Shown one piece after another: positions 8,112-15,544 of a stretch of 24,644 nucleotides of DNA; the first letter of the stretch is position 1, and every line of letters begins with the position of its first letter. This DNA is from an uncultured Lactobacillus sp. (GTDB lineage: Bacteria; Bacillota; Bacilli; Lactobacillales; Lactobacillaceae). The translations under genes were made by a program, and so were the position numbers. The notes beneath the pieces are model-generated. The model was not told the DNA's origin. It did no database searches and saw nothing but the letters and a program-made list of their open reading frames with translations. Where the stretch lies: positions 1-24,644 of the forward strand of contig NZ_CAJURR010000031.1 of NCBI RefSeq assembly GCF_910589175.1. Reading direction: 5' to 3'.

Positions 8112-8140
8112 ATCTTAGCACAGCAGCCATACTTGTACAA
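8112..8140 (-). promoter_or_regulatory. Promoter of the candidate small RNA
   Basis: Minus-strand TTGTAC (8135-8140), a 17-nt spacer and TAAGAT (8112-8117), the latter preceded by TGC, making an extended -10. It lies downstream of the dlt operon terminator and so would give an independent transcript. Confidence 0.45.
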
Positions 8141-8165
8141 CCGCTTTTAAGGAAGTCGAAATTAT

Positions 8166-8198
8166 AAAAAAAGATAGAAAACAATGTTTTCTATCTTT
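8166..8198 (-). terminator. Terminator of the dlt operon
   Basis: A perfect 12-bp stem AAAGATAGAAAA (8170-8181) and TTTTCTATCTTT (8187-8198), loop CAATG, with a T7 run in the minus direction. It overlaps the stop codon of the DltE-like gene. Confidence 0.85.
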
Positions 8199-9153
8199 AT
8201 GAAGGTGATTTTATTAAATTTTCCATGAGGTCATTACATATTCCTCTTACCTTAAAATAATCTTTAACTGGATAGTTAGACTGAACCACTAATACATCAC
8301 GTGTACTATTTGAGACGCGGTAGTAAGTTGTGTATCCATCACCAGAACCATTCGAGGAATGAAAATCAGGAAAATTGTAGAAACCAGCATTATATTTAGC
8401 TGGATCAGCAGGAGCATAAACTTTTTGTACTGATGAAGGTTTTATTATCTCTCCATTTAAAATCGCACTCATAGCCCGATATAAGTCGTTATTTGACATT
8501 ACTAAGCTTCCAGCACCTAAGTCTCCATGTACTTTATCTACCGGCACACTATGTGGAACTAAGTAACCCTGAGAATTTTTAGTGTATGGTATCGCGACCT
8601 TAATACGTTTATTTTTAGGTATATCCCAATAAAATTCTGTTTCAGATAGACCTAACTTTTTAATATAGGTCTCTTTTACCAGACTTTCATAAGAGCGATG
8701 TGTTACTTTCTCTAAAATACCTGATAATAAAATATAGTTACTTGATGAGTAAAAACGTTGATTGTACTGCTTCTTATTGAAAACTATATTATGCTTAATA
8801 TCATATTTAATTCCAGCTTGATTGTTTTTAAAGACTGGCGTTCCATAACTCGATTCATCTTTTCCTTGTAATCCTGCTTCCATAGTTAGAAGCTGCTCAA
8901 TCGTAATTTGATTAGCATGGGATACTTGAGGATAAAATTTCGATAATTTGTCATTAAGTTTAAGCTTTTTCTGCTCAACTTGTTTCATAACTAGAGCACC
9001 AGTAAAAACCTTATTAACTGAATTAATGAAAAAAGCTGTTTTGGGCGTATTGTGTTCTTTCTTGCTTATGTTTGCATAGCCAGTAGACTCATTAAGAATT
9101 ACTCTATTATTCTTAATCGCTAAGACATTCCCGATGATACCTGCTTGTGCTAG
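8197..9153 (-). CDS. DltE-like serine hydrolase domain without its own start (possible -1 extension of dltD)
   Basis: The frame is open from 9177 to 8197, but no ATG, GTG or TTG is available before the internal ATG at 8988, which lies inside the catalytic domain. The 318 codons from 9153 encode a beta-lactamase/PBP-like fold. The motif SVNK (SxxK) lies upstream of 8988, so translation from 8988 would lose the nucleophile. YSSSNY follows as the YxN/YxS motif, and NGSGDGY is in the region of the third motif. In Lactiplantibacillus plantarum the gene after dltD is dltE (formerly pbpX2), a D-Ala esterase acting on lipoteichoic acid; position and fold match. Signal peptide and start are missing. 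It is either a 5'-truncated pseudogene or is made as a DltD fusion by slippage at A9 (9154-9162). Confidence 0.6.
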   Translation of the reverse strand, partial: LAQAGIIGNVLAIKNNRVILNESTGYANISKKEHNTPKTAFFINSVNKVFTGALVMKQVEQKKLKLNDKLSKFYPQVSHANQITIEQLLTMEAGLQGKDESSYGTPVFKNNQAGIKYDIKHNIVFNKKQYNQRFYSSSNYILLSGILEKVTHRSYESLVKETYIKKLGLSETEFYWDIPKNKRIKVAIPYTKNSQGYLVPHSVPVDKVHGDLGAGSLVMSNNDLYRAMSAILNGEIIKPSSVQKVYAPADPAKYNAGFYNFPDFHSSNGSGDGYTTYYRVSNSTRDVLVVQSNYPVKDYFKVRGICNDLMENLIKSPS

Positions 9154-10451
9154 TTTTTTTTTATATCTGTTGCTGCTTTACTTTTAACATTAGGCATCTT
9201 TACGTTAGTTTTATTGCCCCATGTCTTAGTAAAGTAGTAACTATTTAGCTTATAATTGACTGGATGATTCTTTTCTTGCATAAATGGTTTCACATATTGA
9301 TCCACCTTTAACCATCCATTCCAACCAAGGTGAATAGTATCTTCCATGAAGAATTTCTTTCCACCATCTTTTGATAAGTTAGCTATATTATTGAAACCTT
9401 GAGATGTAAGCTGCTTGGTAATCTTAGCAACGCATTCTTGATACATTGTCTGAGACAACCCAGTGTATTTAGCCCACTTTTCATTAACTGGTGGAATAAT
9501 GAACAAGACATTAACATGTTCATGTGCAAGTTCATTCAATACCAATTCAAAGTCTGCATATTCTGGTGACTGAGTATAATCAAAATCTCTTTGAGAATTC
9601 TTTAGGTGCTTTAAGTGCTTATTGTTTAACTTTTTGTCAAAGAAACCATTAGAAATACCAAACTTATTATTTGTTGTTCCCTGTTGTCCCTGCTCATTAG
9701 CAAATTGACGTAAGTTATCATAGGCATAAGTACCTGGCAGTTTACCTGCTTCTTTTTGAATCTTAGGAATGTTATTAGTCATCCCAATAGATGAGAAGAA
9801 ATTATCCTCATTAGCTAACATTTGACGTCTAGCTTTTAGGTACAAAGTTTGATATTTAGACAATTTTTGTCCTGAAGCTAATGTCATTAATGCATACTTT
9901 GTTGTCTCACTAGCAGTTCCAGCTGGCATATCTAGCAAGCGTCGAGCAGCATAACGAGTCGCTACGCTATCCTTAGCAGTCAAAATCCAATCAACTGCTT
10001 GAAGTTGGGAGAAATACATCCCAAATGCTGCTGGATTTTGTCCCTGCTTAGTAAACCACTGTGGAGAAATAATAAATACTGCTTTTTTATTAGAAAGCTG
10101 ATTTACTGTTTCCTGCATAGTGAAAAAGTGAGTTAAGGATTGACTTCCCGGTCCTCCTAGTAAGAAAGGTCGATAATTTCTTTTATATTTATAAGCTAAG
10201 ACACTTGGGTGCAAAGCATCCATTCTTGATAATTCACTAGAACCATAAAATGGAACATAGTTTTTTTCAAAAGCAGCCTGCTTAATTGATTGTCCTTTAA
10301 AAACAGTTTGAGATTGTGAAACTGAAGCTTTAAATAGAGCATTATCTGACTTTTCACCATTTTGCCATGGAATCAAAAATAAGATTATTAACAAAATGAA
10401 CGCACAGAGAACTGGGCCGAAAATCTGCCACAGTTTGCGTTTATTACTCAT
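9150..10451 (-). CDS. dltD: DltD, D-alanyl transfer protein of the dlt pathway
   Basis: A 433-residue protein with one N-terminal membrane segment (about 9-28) and an extracellular SGNH-like hydrolase domain. The nucleophile motif is GSSELS (about 70-75), the GGPGSQS block (99-105) follows, and the acid-base pair is in [11 protein letters not shown] near the C-terminus. DltD works with DltB to pass D-alanine onto lipoteichoic acid outside the membrane. Its start overlaps dltC by 8 nt, so translation is coupled. The 3' end is unusual: the last codons are ATA AAA AAA AAC TAG, an A9 tract directly at the stop codon, and the -1 frame continues into the DltE-like domain. Confidence 0.93.
   Translation of the reverse strand: MSNKRKLWQIFGPVLCAFILLIILFLIPWQNGEKSDNALFKASVSQSQTVFKGQSIKQAAFEKNYVPFYGSSELSRMDALHPSVLAYKYKRNYRPFLLGGPGSQSLTHFFTMQETVNQLSNKKAVFIISPQWFTKQGQNPAAFGMYFSQLQAVDWILTAKDSVATRYAARRLLDMPAGTASETTKYALMTLASGQKLSKYQTLYLKARRQMLANEDNFFSSIGMTNNIPKIQKEAGKLPGTYAYDNLRQFANEQGQQGTTNNKFGISNGFFDKKLNNKHLKHLKNSQRDFDYTQSPEYADFELVLNELAHEHVNVLFIIPPVNEKWAKYTGLSQTMYQECVAKITKQLTSQGFNNIANLSKDGGKKFFMEDTIHLGWNGWLKVDQYVKPFMQEKNHPVNYKLNSYYFTKTWGNKTNVKMPNVKSKAATDIKKN
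9153..9162 (-). promoter_or_regulatory. Candidate slippery sequence at the dltD stop codon
   Basis: The minus strand reads nine A then C then TAG. In the dltD frame the last seven bases form A AAA AAC, a canonical X-XXY-YYZ heptamer, with the zero-frame stop as the next codon. A -1 slip continues into the DltE-like frame starting at CTA (9153-9151). A perfect 9-bp hairpin (ATTAAGAAT/ATTCTTAAT, 9091-9117) lies about 35 nt downstream, farther than usual for a stimulator. A9 could also slip during transcription or replication. Confidence 0.4.
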
Positions 10452-10683
10452 TTCTTAAGCTTTCTACCTTTGCAATGATTTTGTTTGGAGTATCCCAATC
10501 TTCACGGTGAAATTCTGATACTGGTGCAGTTACATCACACTTGTCTTGTAATTCAAGTAACATTTGAACAGTTGCCATGGAATCTAACAAACCATTTTCA
10601 AAAATGTTTTCATCCATTTGATCACTTAAATCTTCACCAGTTAATTCATTTAAAATATCTAAAACAGCTTGCTTTGTATCCAT
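10444..10683 (-). CDS. dltC: DltC, D-alanine carrier protein
   Basis: A 79-residue acyl-carrier-type protein. The phosphopantetheine attachment serine is Ser35 in the motif [10 protein letters not shown], and the rest is the acidic four-helix pattern of DltC. DltA loads D-alanine on the 4'-phosphopantetheine thiol, and DltB then uses the charged carrier at the membrane. The gene follows dltB with a gap of 29 nt and overlaps dltD by 8 nt. Confidence 0.95.
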   Translation of the reverse strand: MDTKQAVLDILNELTGEDLSDQMDENIFENGLLDSMATVQMLLELQDKCDVTAPVSEFHREDWDTPNKIIAKVESLRNE

Positions 10684-10712
10684 AATAAGAAAATCCTTTC
10701 AAAAATAATAAA

Positions 10713-11936
10713 CTACTTCCAGCCAAACCATAATGTACTCAAGAAACCTGAGAAAATTAGGAAACTGAAACAAACAACATTAAATGTTAAGAAAATCGCA
10801 AACCACTTTGTAAATTTATTATGTGGGATTTGCTTGCGGTGCTTACGCTTAAATCTTAACCAAATATCATTAATGATAATTGCCAAAGCATGGTAAATAC
10901 CATATACGATATAGTACCACGTTAAGCCGTGCCAGAAACCCATAATTAAGAAATCTACAAAATATGCTAATTGCGATAGTCTGATTCTATTTTTCACCAA
11001 TTTATGCTTCATTGCAAAGAATGTAAAACGCATAAAGATAAAATCACGGAACCAGAAAGATAGAGTCATGTGCCATCTATTCCAGAAATCTTTAATGTTT
11101 TGAGAAATAAATGGTTTATTAAAGTTCATAGGAGTTCTAATTCCCATAAAATATGACGTACCTACCGCAAACAAAGAGTATCCTGCAAAGTCAAAGAATA
11201 AGTACATACTGTAGCAGTACATATAACCGAGCAGAGCCCAAGATAGGCGTAATCCACCATTAGCTTGCCCATAAAAAATTGCATCTTTAGCTAATTGAGG
11301 AAGCCATAAGGTACCAAATACATACCCAATAATGAATTTATATAGGAATCCTTGAAAAATATATCTTGTACCCAACTTCAAATTTTCAATGTACTTATCT
11401 CTTTCAGGAGCCTTATCGTAATCTTCCTTAAATCTTCGATAACGGTCAATAGGACCTGAAGAAATAGTTGGGAAGAAGAGTAAAAATCTTGCGTAAGTAA
11501 CTGGATCAACTTTTTTAATAGTTTTATCGCGAAGTTCCATAATAACTTGTACTGTTTTAAAAGTTAAATAGGAAATTCCAAAAAATCCAATCAAATCAGC
11601 AGTTTTATTCGGCACTAATGGTGCAATCTTTACTGCCGCTAGTGGCAAAATTGCTAGGATAACTGCTAAACAAAAGACAGAGGTCTTATTCTTTCCAGAA
11701 TTAACATATTTTTGATAAGCAAAAGTAACTATAAATTGGAAAATGACATATCCAATTAATTGAACTCCTTGTATCCAGTCTTTACCATTAAACATTAAAA
11801 ACAAGAATAGTAAGGAAACGAAAGCTTCGTATGTTTTAAAGCGCCGTCCATGATATAAACCAATGATTAATGGCAAAAGCGCAATAAAAAGAATAACAAA
11901 GTAACGCGGATTACTATATGGCTGAATATTGATCAC
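10713..11936 (-). CDS. dltB: DltB, MBOAT-family D-alanyl transferase
   Basis: A 407-residue polytopic membrane protein of the MBOAT family. The two family histidines are visible: His289 in DFWNRWHMTLSFW and His336 in IMGFWHGLTWYY, at the same numbers as the catalytic/tunnel histidines reported for the Streptococcus thermophilus enzyme. The SSGPIDRYRRF stretch (about 159-169) is also typical. It passes D-alanine from DltC across the membrane. The start codon is GTG, and GTGA overlaps the dltA stop codon by four bases, so translation is coupled. Confidence 0.95.
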   Translation of the reverse strand: MINIQPYSNPRYFVILFIALLPLIIGLYHGRRFKTYEAFVSLLFLFLMFNGKDWIQGVQLIGYVIFQFIVTFAYQKYVNSGKNKTSVFCLAVILAILPLAAVKIAPLVPNKTADLIGFFGISYLTFKTVQVIMELRDKTIKKVDPVTYARFLLFFPTISSGPIDRYRRFKEDYDKAPERDKYIENLKLGTRYIFQGFLYKFIIGYVFGTLWLPQLAKDAIFYGQANGGLRLSWALLGYMYCYSMYLFFDFAGYSLFAVGTSYFMGIRTPMNFNKPFISQNIKDFWNRWHMTLSFWFRDFIFMRFTFFAMKHKLVKNRIRLSQLAYFVDFLIMGFWHGLTWYYIVYGIYHALAIIINDIWLRFKRKHRKQIPHNKFTKWFAIFLTFNVVCFSFLIFSGFLSTLWFGWK

Positions 11937-13441
11937 GCGTTATTTACCTCCTTAATTACTTGTTTAATATCTACCTTACCGTTTTGAGAAATCGGCATTT
12001 CATCACGGTAGATAAAACGCTGAGGAAGCATATATGGCATAATATCTTGACTTAATGACTCACGTAATTTCTTAGTTATTTCAGCGTCAGTATACTTTTC
12101 ACGTACACCGTCTGCTAATTCTACGACAGCAACTAGTTGCTGTACCTTATGATCCTTATTGTATTTTGGAGCAACAACGCCATAACGCACTAATGGATTC
12201 TTAGCAAGATAGAAGTTTATTTCTTCAAGTTCAATTCGATAGCCATTAAACTTAACCTGAAAATCAATTCTTCCGCGATAGAAAAGCATATCGCCATCTA
12301 AGAATCCTAAGTCACCGGTACGATAACTTCCATGTTCACTTTCTTTAAAGAAAGCGGCTTTGGTCTTTTCTGGATTATTTAGGTATCCCTTAGAAACACT
12401 TGGACCTTCAATAACAACTTCACCTTGATTATCTACTTCGCCTTTTGAAGTATCAATTGAAATTTTTGTATCATCCTTAGAAACACCAATTGGTAAGCGA
12501 TCATACTTATTTAAAATTTCATCAGTAATTTCTACTTGAGTAACAGCTACAGTTGTTTCAGTAGGACCGTAAGTATTAAAGATATGGCTATCTGGGAATT
12601 TCATCTTAAGCATTTTTGCTGTTTTGTGACTTAACTCTTCACCACAGAATAAGAAATGAGTTAATTCTGGATGATGCTTAGCATCAAAAGTTGGATCTAA
12701 GAAACTCATTTCTACGAATGATGGAGTTGAAACCCAAACATTGAATTTTAATTGAGGTAGAGTTTTGAAGAGTTGACCGATATTTTCAGTTACATCATGA
12801 GGCAAAACTACTAGCTTACCACCTGCAGCTAAAGCAGGATATAGACTCATTACAGATAAGTCAAAAGAATATGGTGCTTGAGCTAAGAAGCTAGGATGTT
12901 CTGGAAGTGAAAAGTCATTTAGCTCCCAATTTACAAAACTAAGCAGATTATCATGACTAATTTGTACACCCTTAGGTTTACCTGTTGTTCCTGAGGTAAA
13001 GATGATATAAAAATTGTCATCCCCGCTTACAAACTTACTTTGATCAATTTCTGGATGATTATCAGAAACTTCTTCAGGAGTTAGAACCTTGATATTATCC
13101 ATTTCAATAGGAAGTTTATCAATTGCTATTACTAAAGGAGCTTCAGAAACTTCTTGAATCATCAATAAACGTTCACTATTAGAATAACTAGCAATCGGAA
13201 TGTAAGCATGCCCTGCTTTAACAGCACCAATAAAACTAGCAATCATTTCAAAGTTTTGACCGCCCCAAATCATTACTGGAGCTTTTTCAGGAAGATCTAG
13301 TTCCTTGATCTTAGCTGCGTATGCATCTGATCTAGCTTTTAGATCTCCATAAGTATTAGTTTCGCCAAGATAATCATAAGCAATCCGTTGTGGATCGTCA
13401 GTAGCAATTTGATCGATTGTCTTGATTACATCTTTAATCAT
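11933..13441 (-). CDS. dltA: DltA, D-alanine--D-alanyl carrier protein ligase
   Basis: A 502-residue adenylate-forming enzyme that activates D-alanine with ATP and transfers it to DltC in the cytoplasm. The P-loop TSGTTGKPKG lies at about 149-158, followed by NTYGPTETTVA (A5), YRTGDLG (A7) and the C-terminal catalytic lysine in ISQNGKVDIKQ (A10). Length and motif order are normal. The ATG at 13441 is preceded by AAAGGG. It lies 20 nt downstream of dltX and overlaps dltB by 4 nt. Confidence 0.96.
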   Translation of the reverse strand: MIKDVIKTIDQIATDDPQRIAYDYLGETNTYGDLKARSDAYAAKIKELDLPEKAPVMIWGGQNFEMIASFIGAVKAGHAYIPIASYSNSERLLMIQEVSEAPLVIAIDKLPIEMDNIKVLTPEEVSDNHPEIDQSKFVSGDDNFYIIFTSGTTGKPKGVQISHDNLLSFVNWELNDFSLPEHPSFLAQAPYSFDLSVMSLYPALAAGGKLVVLPHDVTENIGQLFKTLPQLKFNVWVSTPSFVEMSFLDPTFDAKHHPELTHFLFCGEELSHKTAKMLKMKFPDSHIFNTYGPTETTVAVTQVEITDEILNKYDRLPIGVSKDDTKISIDTSKGEVDNQGEVVIEGPSVSKGYLNNPEKTKAAFFKESEHGSYRTGDLGFLDGDMLFYRGRIDFQVKFNGYRIELEEINFYLAKNPLVRYGVVAPKYNKDHKVQQLVAVVELADGVREKYTDAEITKKLRESLSQDIMPYMLPQRFIYRDEMPISQNGKVDIKQVIKEVNNA

Positions 13442-13461
13442 TTAATGCGACCCTTTCAGTT

Positions 13462-13620
13462 CTAGAAATCTTTATAAATAAATTTTGCAGCCCCAATGCC
13501 ACTATATGAGTACAAGTAAACTAGCACTACAAGCACTGCAAAGTAAAAGAGAGTTTTAGCAATAAACAAACCTATCTCTTTTTTCTTTGTATCGCTTTGT
13601 TTATCTTTATCTTCTGCCAT
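13462..13620 (-). CDS. dltX: DltX, small membrane peptide of the dlt operon
   Basis: A 52-residue protein with a charged cytoplasmic N-terminus (MAEDKDKQ... KKKE), one membrane segment (about 16-37) and the short extracellular tail ending in FIYKDF. This tail matches the conserved C-terminal motif of DltX, which in recent work receives D-alanine on its tyrosine (here Tyr49) and hands it on during transfer to teichoic acid. The ATG is preceded by GAGGTG. It is the first gene of the dlt operon, as in other Firmicutes. Confidence 0.9.
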   Translation of the reverse strand: MAEDKDKQSDTKKKEIGLFIAKTLFYFAVLVVLVYLYSYSGIGAAKFIYKDF

Positions 13621-13718
13621 GCTTACACCTCGTAATCTTTTTTCTAAATTTTACAACAATGTTATAAAATAGGTTATTATTTTTACTATTTCTTAGAAAA
13701 ATAGCATGAACTGAAGTA

Positions 13719-13727
13719 ATTATACCA
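13719..13727 (-). promoter_or_regulatory. dlt operon extended -10 promoter
   Basis: TGG-TATAAT on the minus strand (TATAAT at 13719-13724) about 100 nt upstream of dltX. No good -35 is seen. The leader between it and dltX contains an imperfect palindrome (CTATTT...AAATAG, 13686-13704). Confidence 0.5.
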
Positions 13728-13754
13728 AAAATAGCCGTAGTTATGGATAGTTCA

Positions 13755-14045
13755 CTAATGTTGGTTACGTTTTCTTTCAATAAAATAACCTATACCTAAG
13801 AAAATTGTTGGTAGAATCGAAACAAATACCAATACTATTAAAATAACTCGTAAAAGCCAATCAGTATTTTTCCATCTTTTATCATTAGCAGTCGCAAGAG
13901 CATAAGCTGAAAACAAGATAATTGTAATTAAATTTATTAAAAACATAATGTTGTGTGTATATTGATACAAGACCAAAACACTACTACCAGATATCAAACC
14001 ACTCCAGCCCGCTAATCGTACCCAAAAAGATATTTTTTTAATCAT
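13755..14045 (-). CDS. Small integral membrane protein, unknown function
   Basis: A 96-residue protein with about three hydrophobic segments (near 8-28, 32-51 and 63-88) and basic ends (MIKK and ERKRNQH). No motif is recognised. Its ATG is 2 nt after the stop codon of the upstream anchored beta-propeller-like protein and is served by an AGGGGG site within that gene's last codons, so the two form an operon. No clear terminator separates it from dltX 135 nt downstream, so readthrough into dlt is possible. Confidence 0.7.
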   Translation of the reverse strand: MIKKISFWVRLAGWSGLISGSSVLVLYQYTHNIMFLINLITIILFSAYALATANDKRWKNTDWLLRVILIVLVFVSILPTIFLGIGYFIERKRNQH

Positions 14046-14047
14046 TT

Positions 14048-15199
14048 TTAACCCCCTAATAAGGCATTTATATTCGCCGATAAAATTCGGTCAACAATCA
14101 TTATTTGATCACGTGCATATGCTTTTGCTCCAGATTCAAATAACATCAATAGCTGTCCATTCTGAACATAAATTTGTTCTAAATATGGCGGCATAATAAC
14201 AACTTTTTCCGCATTTCCTTCATCTAAATAGTTTAAAGCTGAAATTGGGAAGAAGTATAGTTTAGAGTCTTTACTTCCATAGGATTGACTCAAGATAATC
14301 CAGTTCTGATAAAATGCAATTCCTTGAATCTGTCGGTCCATCGAAGCACTTCCTGAACCTAAAGCCCAAGATACTTGACCTGTTACTGCTTTGATTTGAT
14401 CACTAGTAATTGTTCCTTTAAAATTTCCCGAACGAGCAATAGGATAGCTAGCAATTTGCCCCTGTCCATCAGTATTAAAAAAGCCAACAAATAATTGATT
14501 ATCGTAATAAGTGACACAAGATGCTCTTTCAATTGTTGGTAAAGAAATTACATTATCATATTTAATAGGTTGCTTTTTCTTATTATAACTATATTTTTCC
14601 AATTTCTTTAACGAAAAAGACATTAGTGCCGATGAATCATCTTGACTACCCGTTACCCAAATATTTTTAGCAATTGGATCATAAGCAACCCCTCCTAAAT
14701 GAGGTGCTCCTGGAACTTGAATAGTCTTTAAATATTTTCCCGTTTTTTTATCTAAACAATAAATGACCGAGCGATGATTATGAGTTGAATCGTAAGCCGA
14801 AATTAATAAATATTTTCCCGCTACAGTTAGGCCTTGCGGAGTCATTGAATCTGCATCAGTAATCTTCTTTTTATTAAAATCATAACTTGGCGTTACAACT
14901 TGGCCTGGTATTACGACGCTACTTCCAATCTTACTTGCACGTGGAGTTTCATAAGCTGCACTATAAACATCAGGATATTTTTCATTTAATTGTTTTTTAA
15001 AATAGGCCAAATTATGATGTCCAGGACTAATACTCGTCCCATCTTTTGCTTTTTCTACATCAGGTCTAGAAGTAAAAGTAGCTTTTGCTTGTTCCCGTTT
15101 TTGATATTGCTGGTACCCATAGTAGCCTCCGTATGCTACTCCAGCAGCAATGCCGAGAATTAAAACCAACTTAAATAGAATCTTTAAAAATTTCTTCAT
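14048..15199 (-). CDS. Membrane-anchored extracytoplasmic protein, beta-propeller-like
   Basis: A 383-residue protein with an N-terminal anchor (about 8-28, no lipobox cysteine) followed by a basic linker and a large extracellular region. That region repeats short strand patterns such as GLTVAGKYLLISAYDS, GVAYDPIAKNIWVTGS, YYDNQLFVGFF and GIAFYQNWIILSQSYG, which read like successive blades of a YncE-like beta-propeller. Function is unknown. The start at 15199 has an AGGGAAAG site, and a TATAAT box lies at 15239-15244. It is co-transcribed with the small membrane protein and lies directly upstream of the dlt operon, which hints at, but does not show, an envelope role. Confidence 0.65.
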   Translation of the reverse strand: MKKFLKILFKLVLILGIAAGVAYGGYYGYQQYQKREQAKATFTSRPDVEKAKDGTSISPGHHNLAYFKKQLNEKYPDVYSAAYETPRASKIGSSVVIPGQVVTPSYDFNKKKITDADSMTPQGLTVAGKYLLISAYDSTHNHRSVIYCLDKKTGKYLKTIQVPGAPHLGGVAYDPIAKNIWVTGSQDDSSALMSFSLKKLEKYSYNKKKQPIKYDNVISLPTIERASCVTYYDNQLFVGFFNTDGQGQIASYPIARSGNFKGTITSDQIKAVTGQVSWALGSGSASMDRQIQGIAFYQNWIILSQSYGSKDSKLYFFPISALNYLDEGNAEKVVIMPPYLEQIYVQNGQLLMLFESGAKAYARDQIMIVDRILSANINALLGG

Positions 15200-15355
15200 T
15201 AGCTTTCCCTACCTAATAAATAATTTTCTCAATTCGATATTATACCTGAATCCTTTCCTTGCTACCGAAAATAAAAAATGAGTATCTCTCTTATATTTCT
15301 TTTGGTTTTGTACTATAATATATAAATTGTAGTAGTGGATTACTTATGATCCATT

Positions 15356-15416
15356 GCTATTAGCATTAACATCCAACTTTTTATTTTCATTCTTACTCCT
15401 CCAAGTAGATTGAATA
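15356..15416 (+). repeat. 61-nt identical repeat, copy 1 (sRNA linker)
   Basis: Identical in all 61 positions to 20608-20668, same orientation, while the sequences on both sides are not alignable apart from short structural matches. It spans GCTATTAGC to ATTGAATA and includes ACTCCTCC at 15395-15402. Confidence 0.95.
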
Positions 15417-15457
15417 ATAACAAGATCAGCTTAACGCTGATTATCTATCTTTGAAAG

Positions 15458-15488
15458 AACCTATGCACTTCCCAGCATAGGTTTTTTC
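15458..15488 (+). terminator. Terminator of sRNA copy 1
   Basis: AACCTATGC (15458-15466), loop ACTTCCCA, GCATAGGTT (15475-15483), T-run. The same hairpin with loop ACTTCCCA recurs after the glucosidase gene at 19389-19418. Confidence 0.85.
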
Positions 15489-15503
15489 TTTTGCAATAAA
15501 ACA

Positions 15504-15530
15504 AAAACCGTATCAGAAAGATACGGTTTT
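15504..15530. terminator. Terminator of the EIIC gene
   Basis: A perfect 11-bp stem AAAACCGTATC (15504-15514) and GATACGGTTTT (15520-15530), loop AGAAA. For the minus strand it is followed by a T-rich tract, and it ends the EIIC transcript before it meets the rightward sRNA. Confidence 0.85.
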
Positions 15531-15544
15531 ATATTTAATAGAAA

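Larger units (their letters stand above)
15327..15488 (+). ncRNA. csRNA-like small RNA candidate, copy 1
   Basis: A predicted transcript of about 160 nt. In order: TATAAT (15314-15319) or TATAAA (15321-15326) as -10; hairpin 1 AGTGGAT/ATCCATT (15334-15355); a 61-nt linker (15356-15416) identical to copy 2; hairpin 2 ATCAGC/GCTGAT (15425-15441); terminator hairpin with loop ACTTCCCA and a T-run (15458-15488). In the linker TTACT-CCTCCA-AGTAG can form a hairpin presenting CCTCC, the exact complement of a Shine-Dalgarno core. The longer stretch CATTCTTACTCCTCC complements a complete SD-spacer-AUG. Streptococcal csRNAs have this plan. I know of no named family to which it belongs. Confidence 0.6.

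Noticed and set aside
10485..10896. Open frames on the plus strand opposite dltB/dltC
   Set aside because: They lie antisense to clear dlt genes, have no ribosome binding site and show no recognisable domain; they are chance frames.
13686..13704. Palindrome CTATTT...AAATAG in the dlt leader as an operator
   Set aside because: Only a 6-bp AT-rich stem with no second copy in the window; too weak to call.
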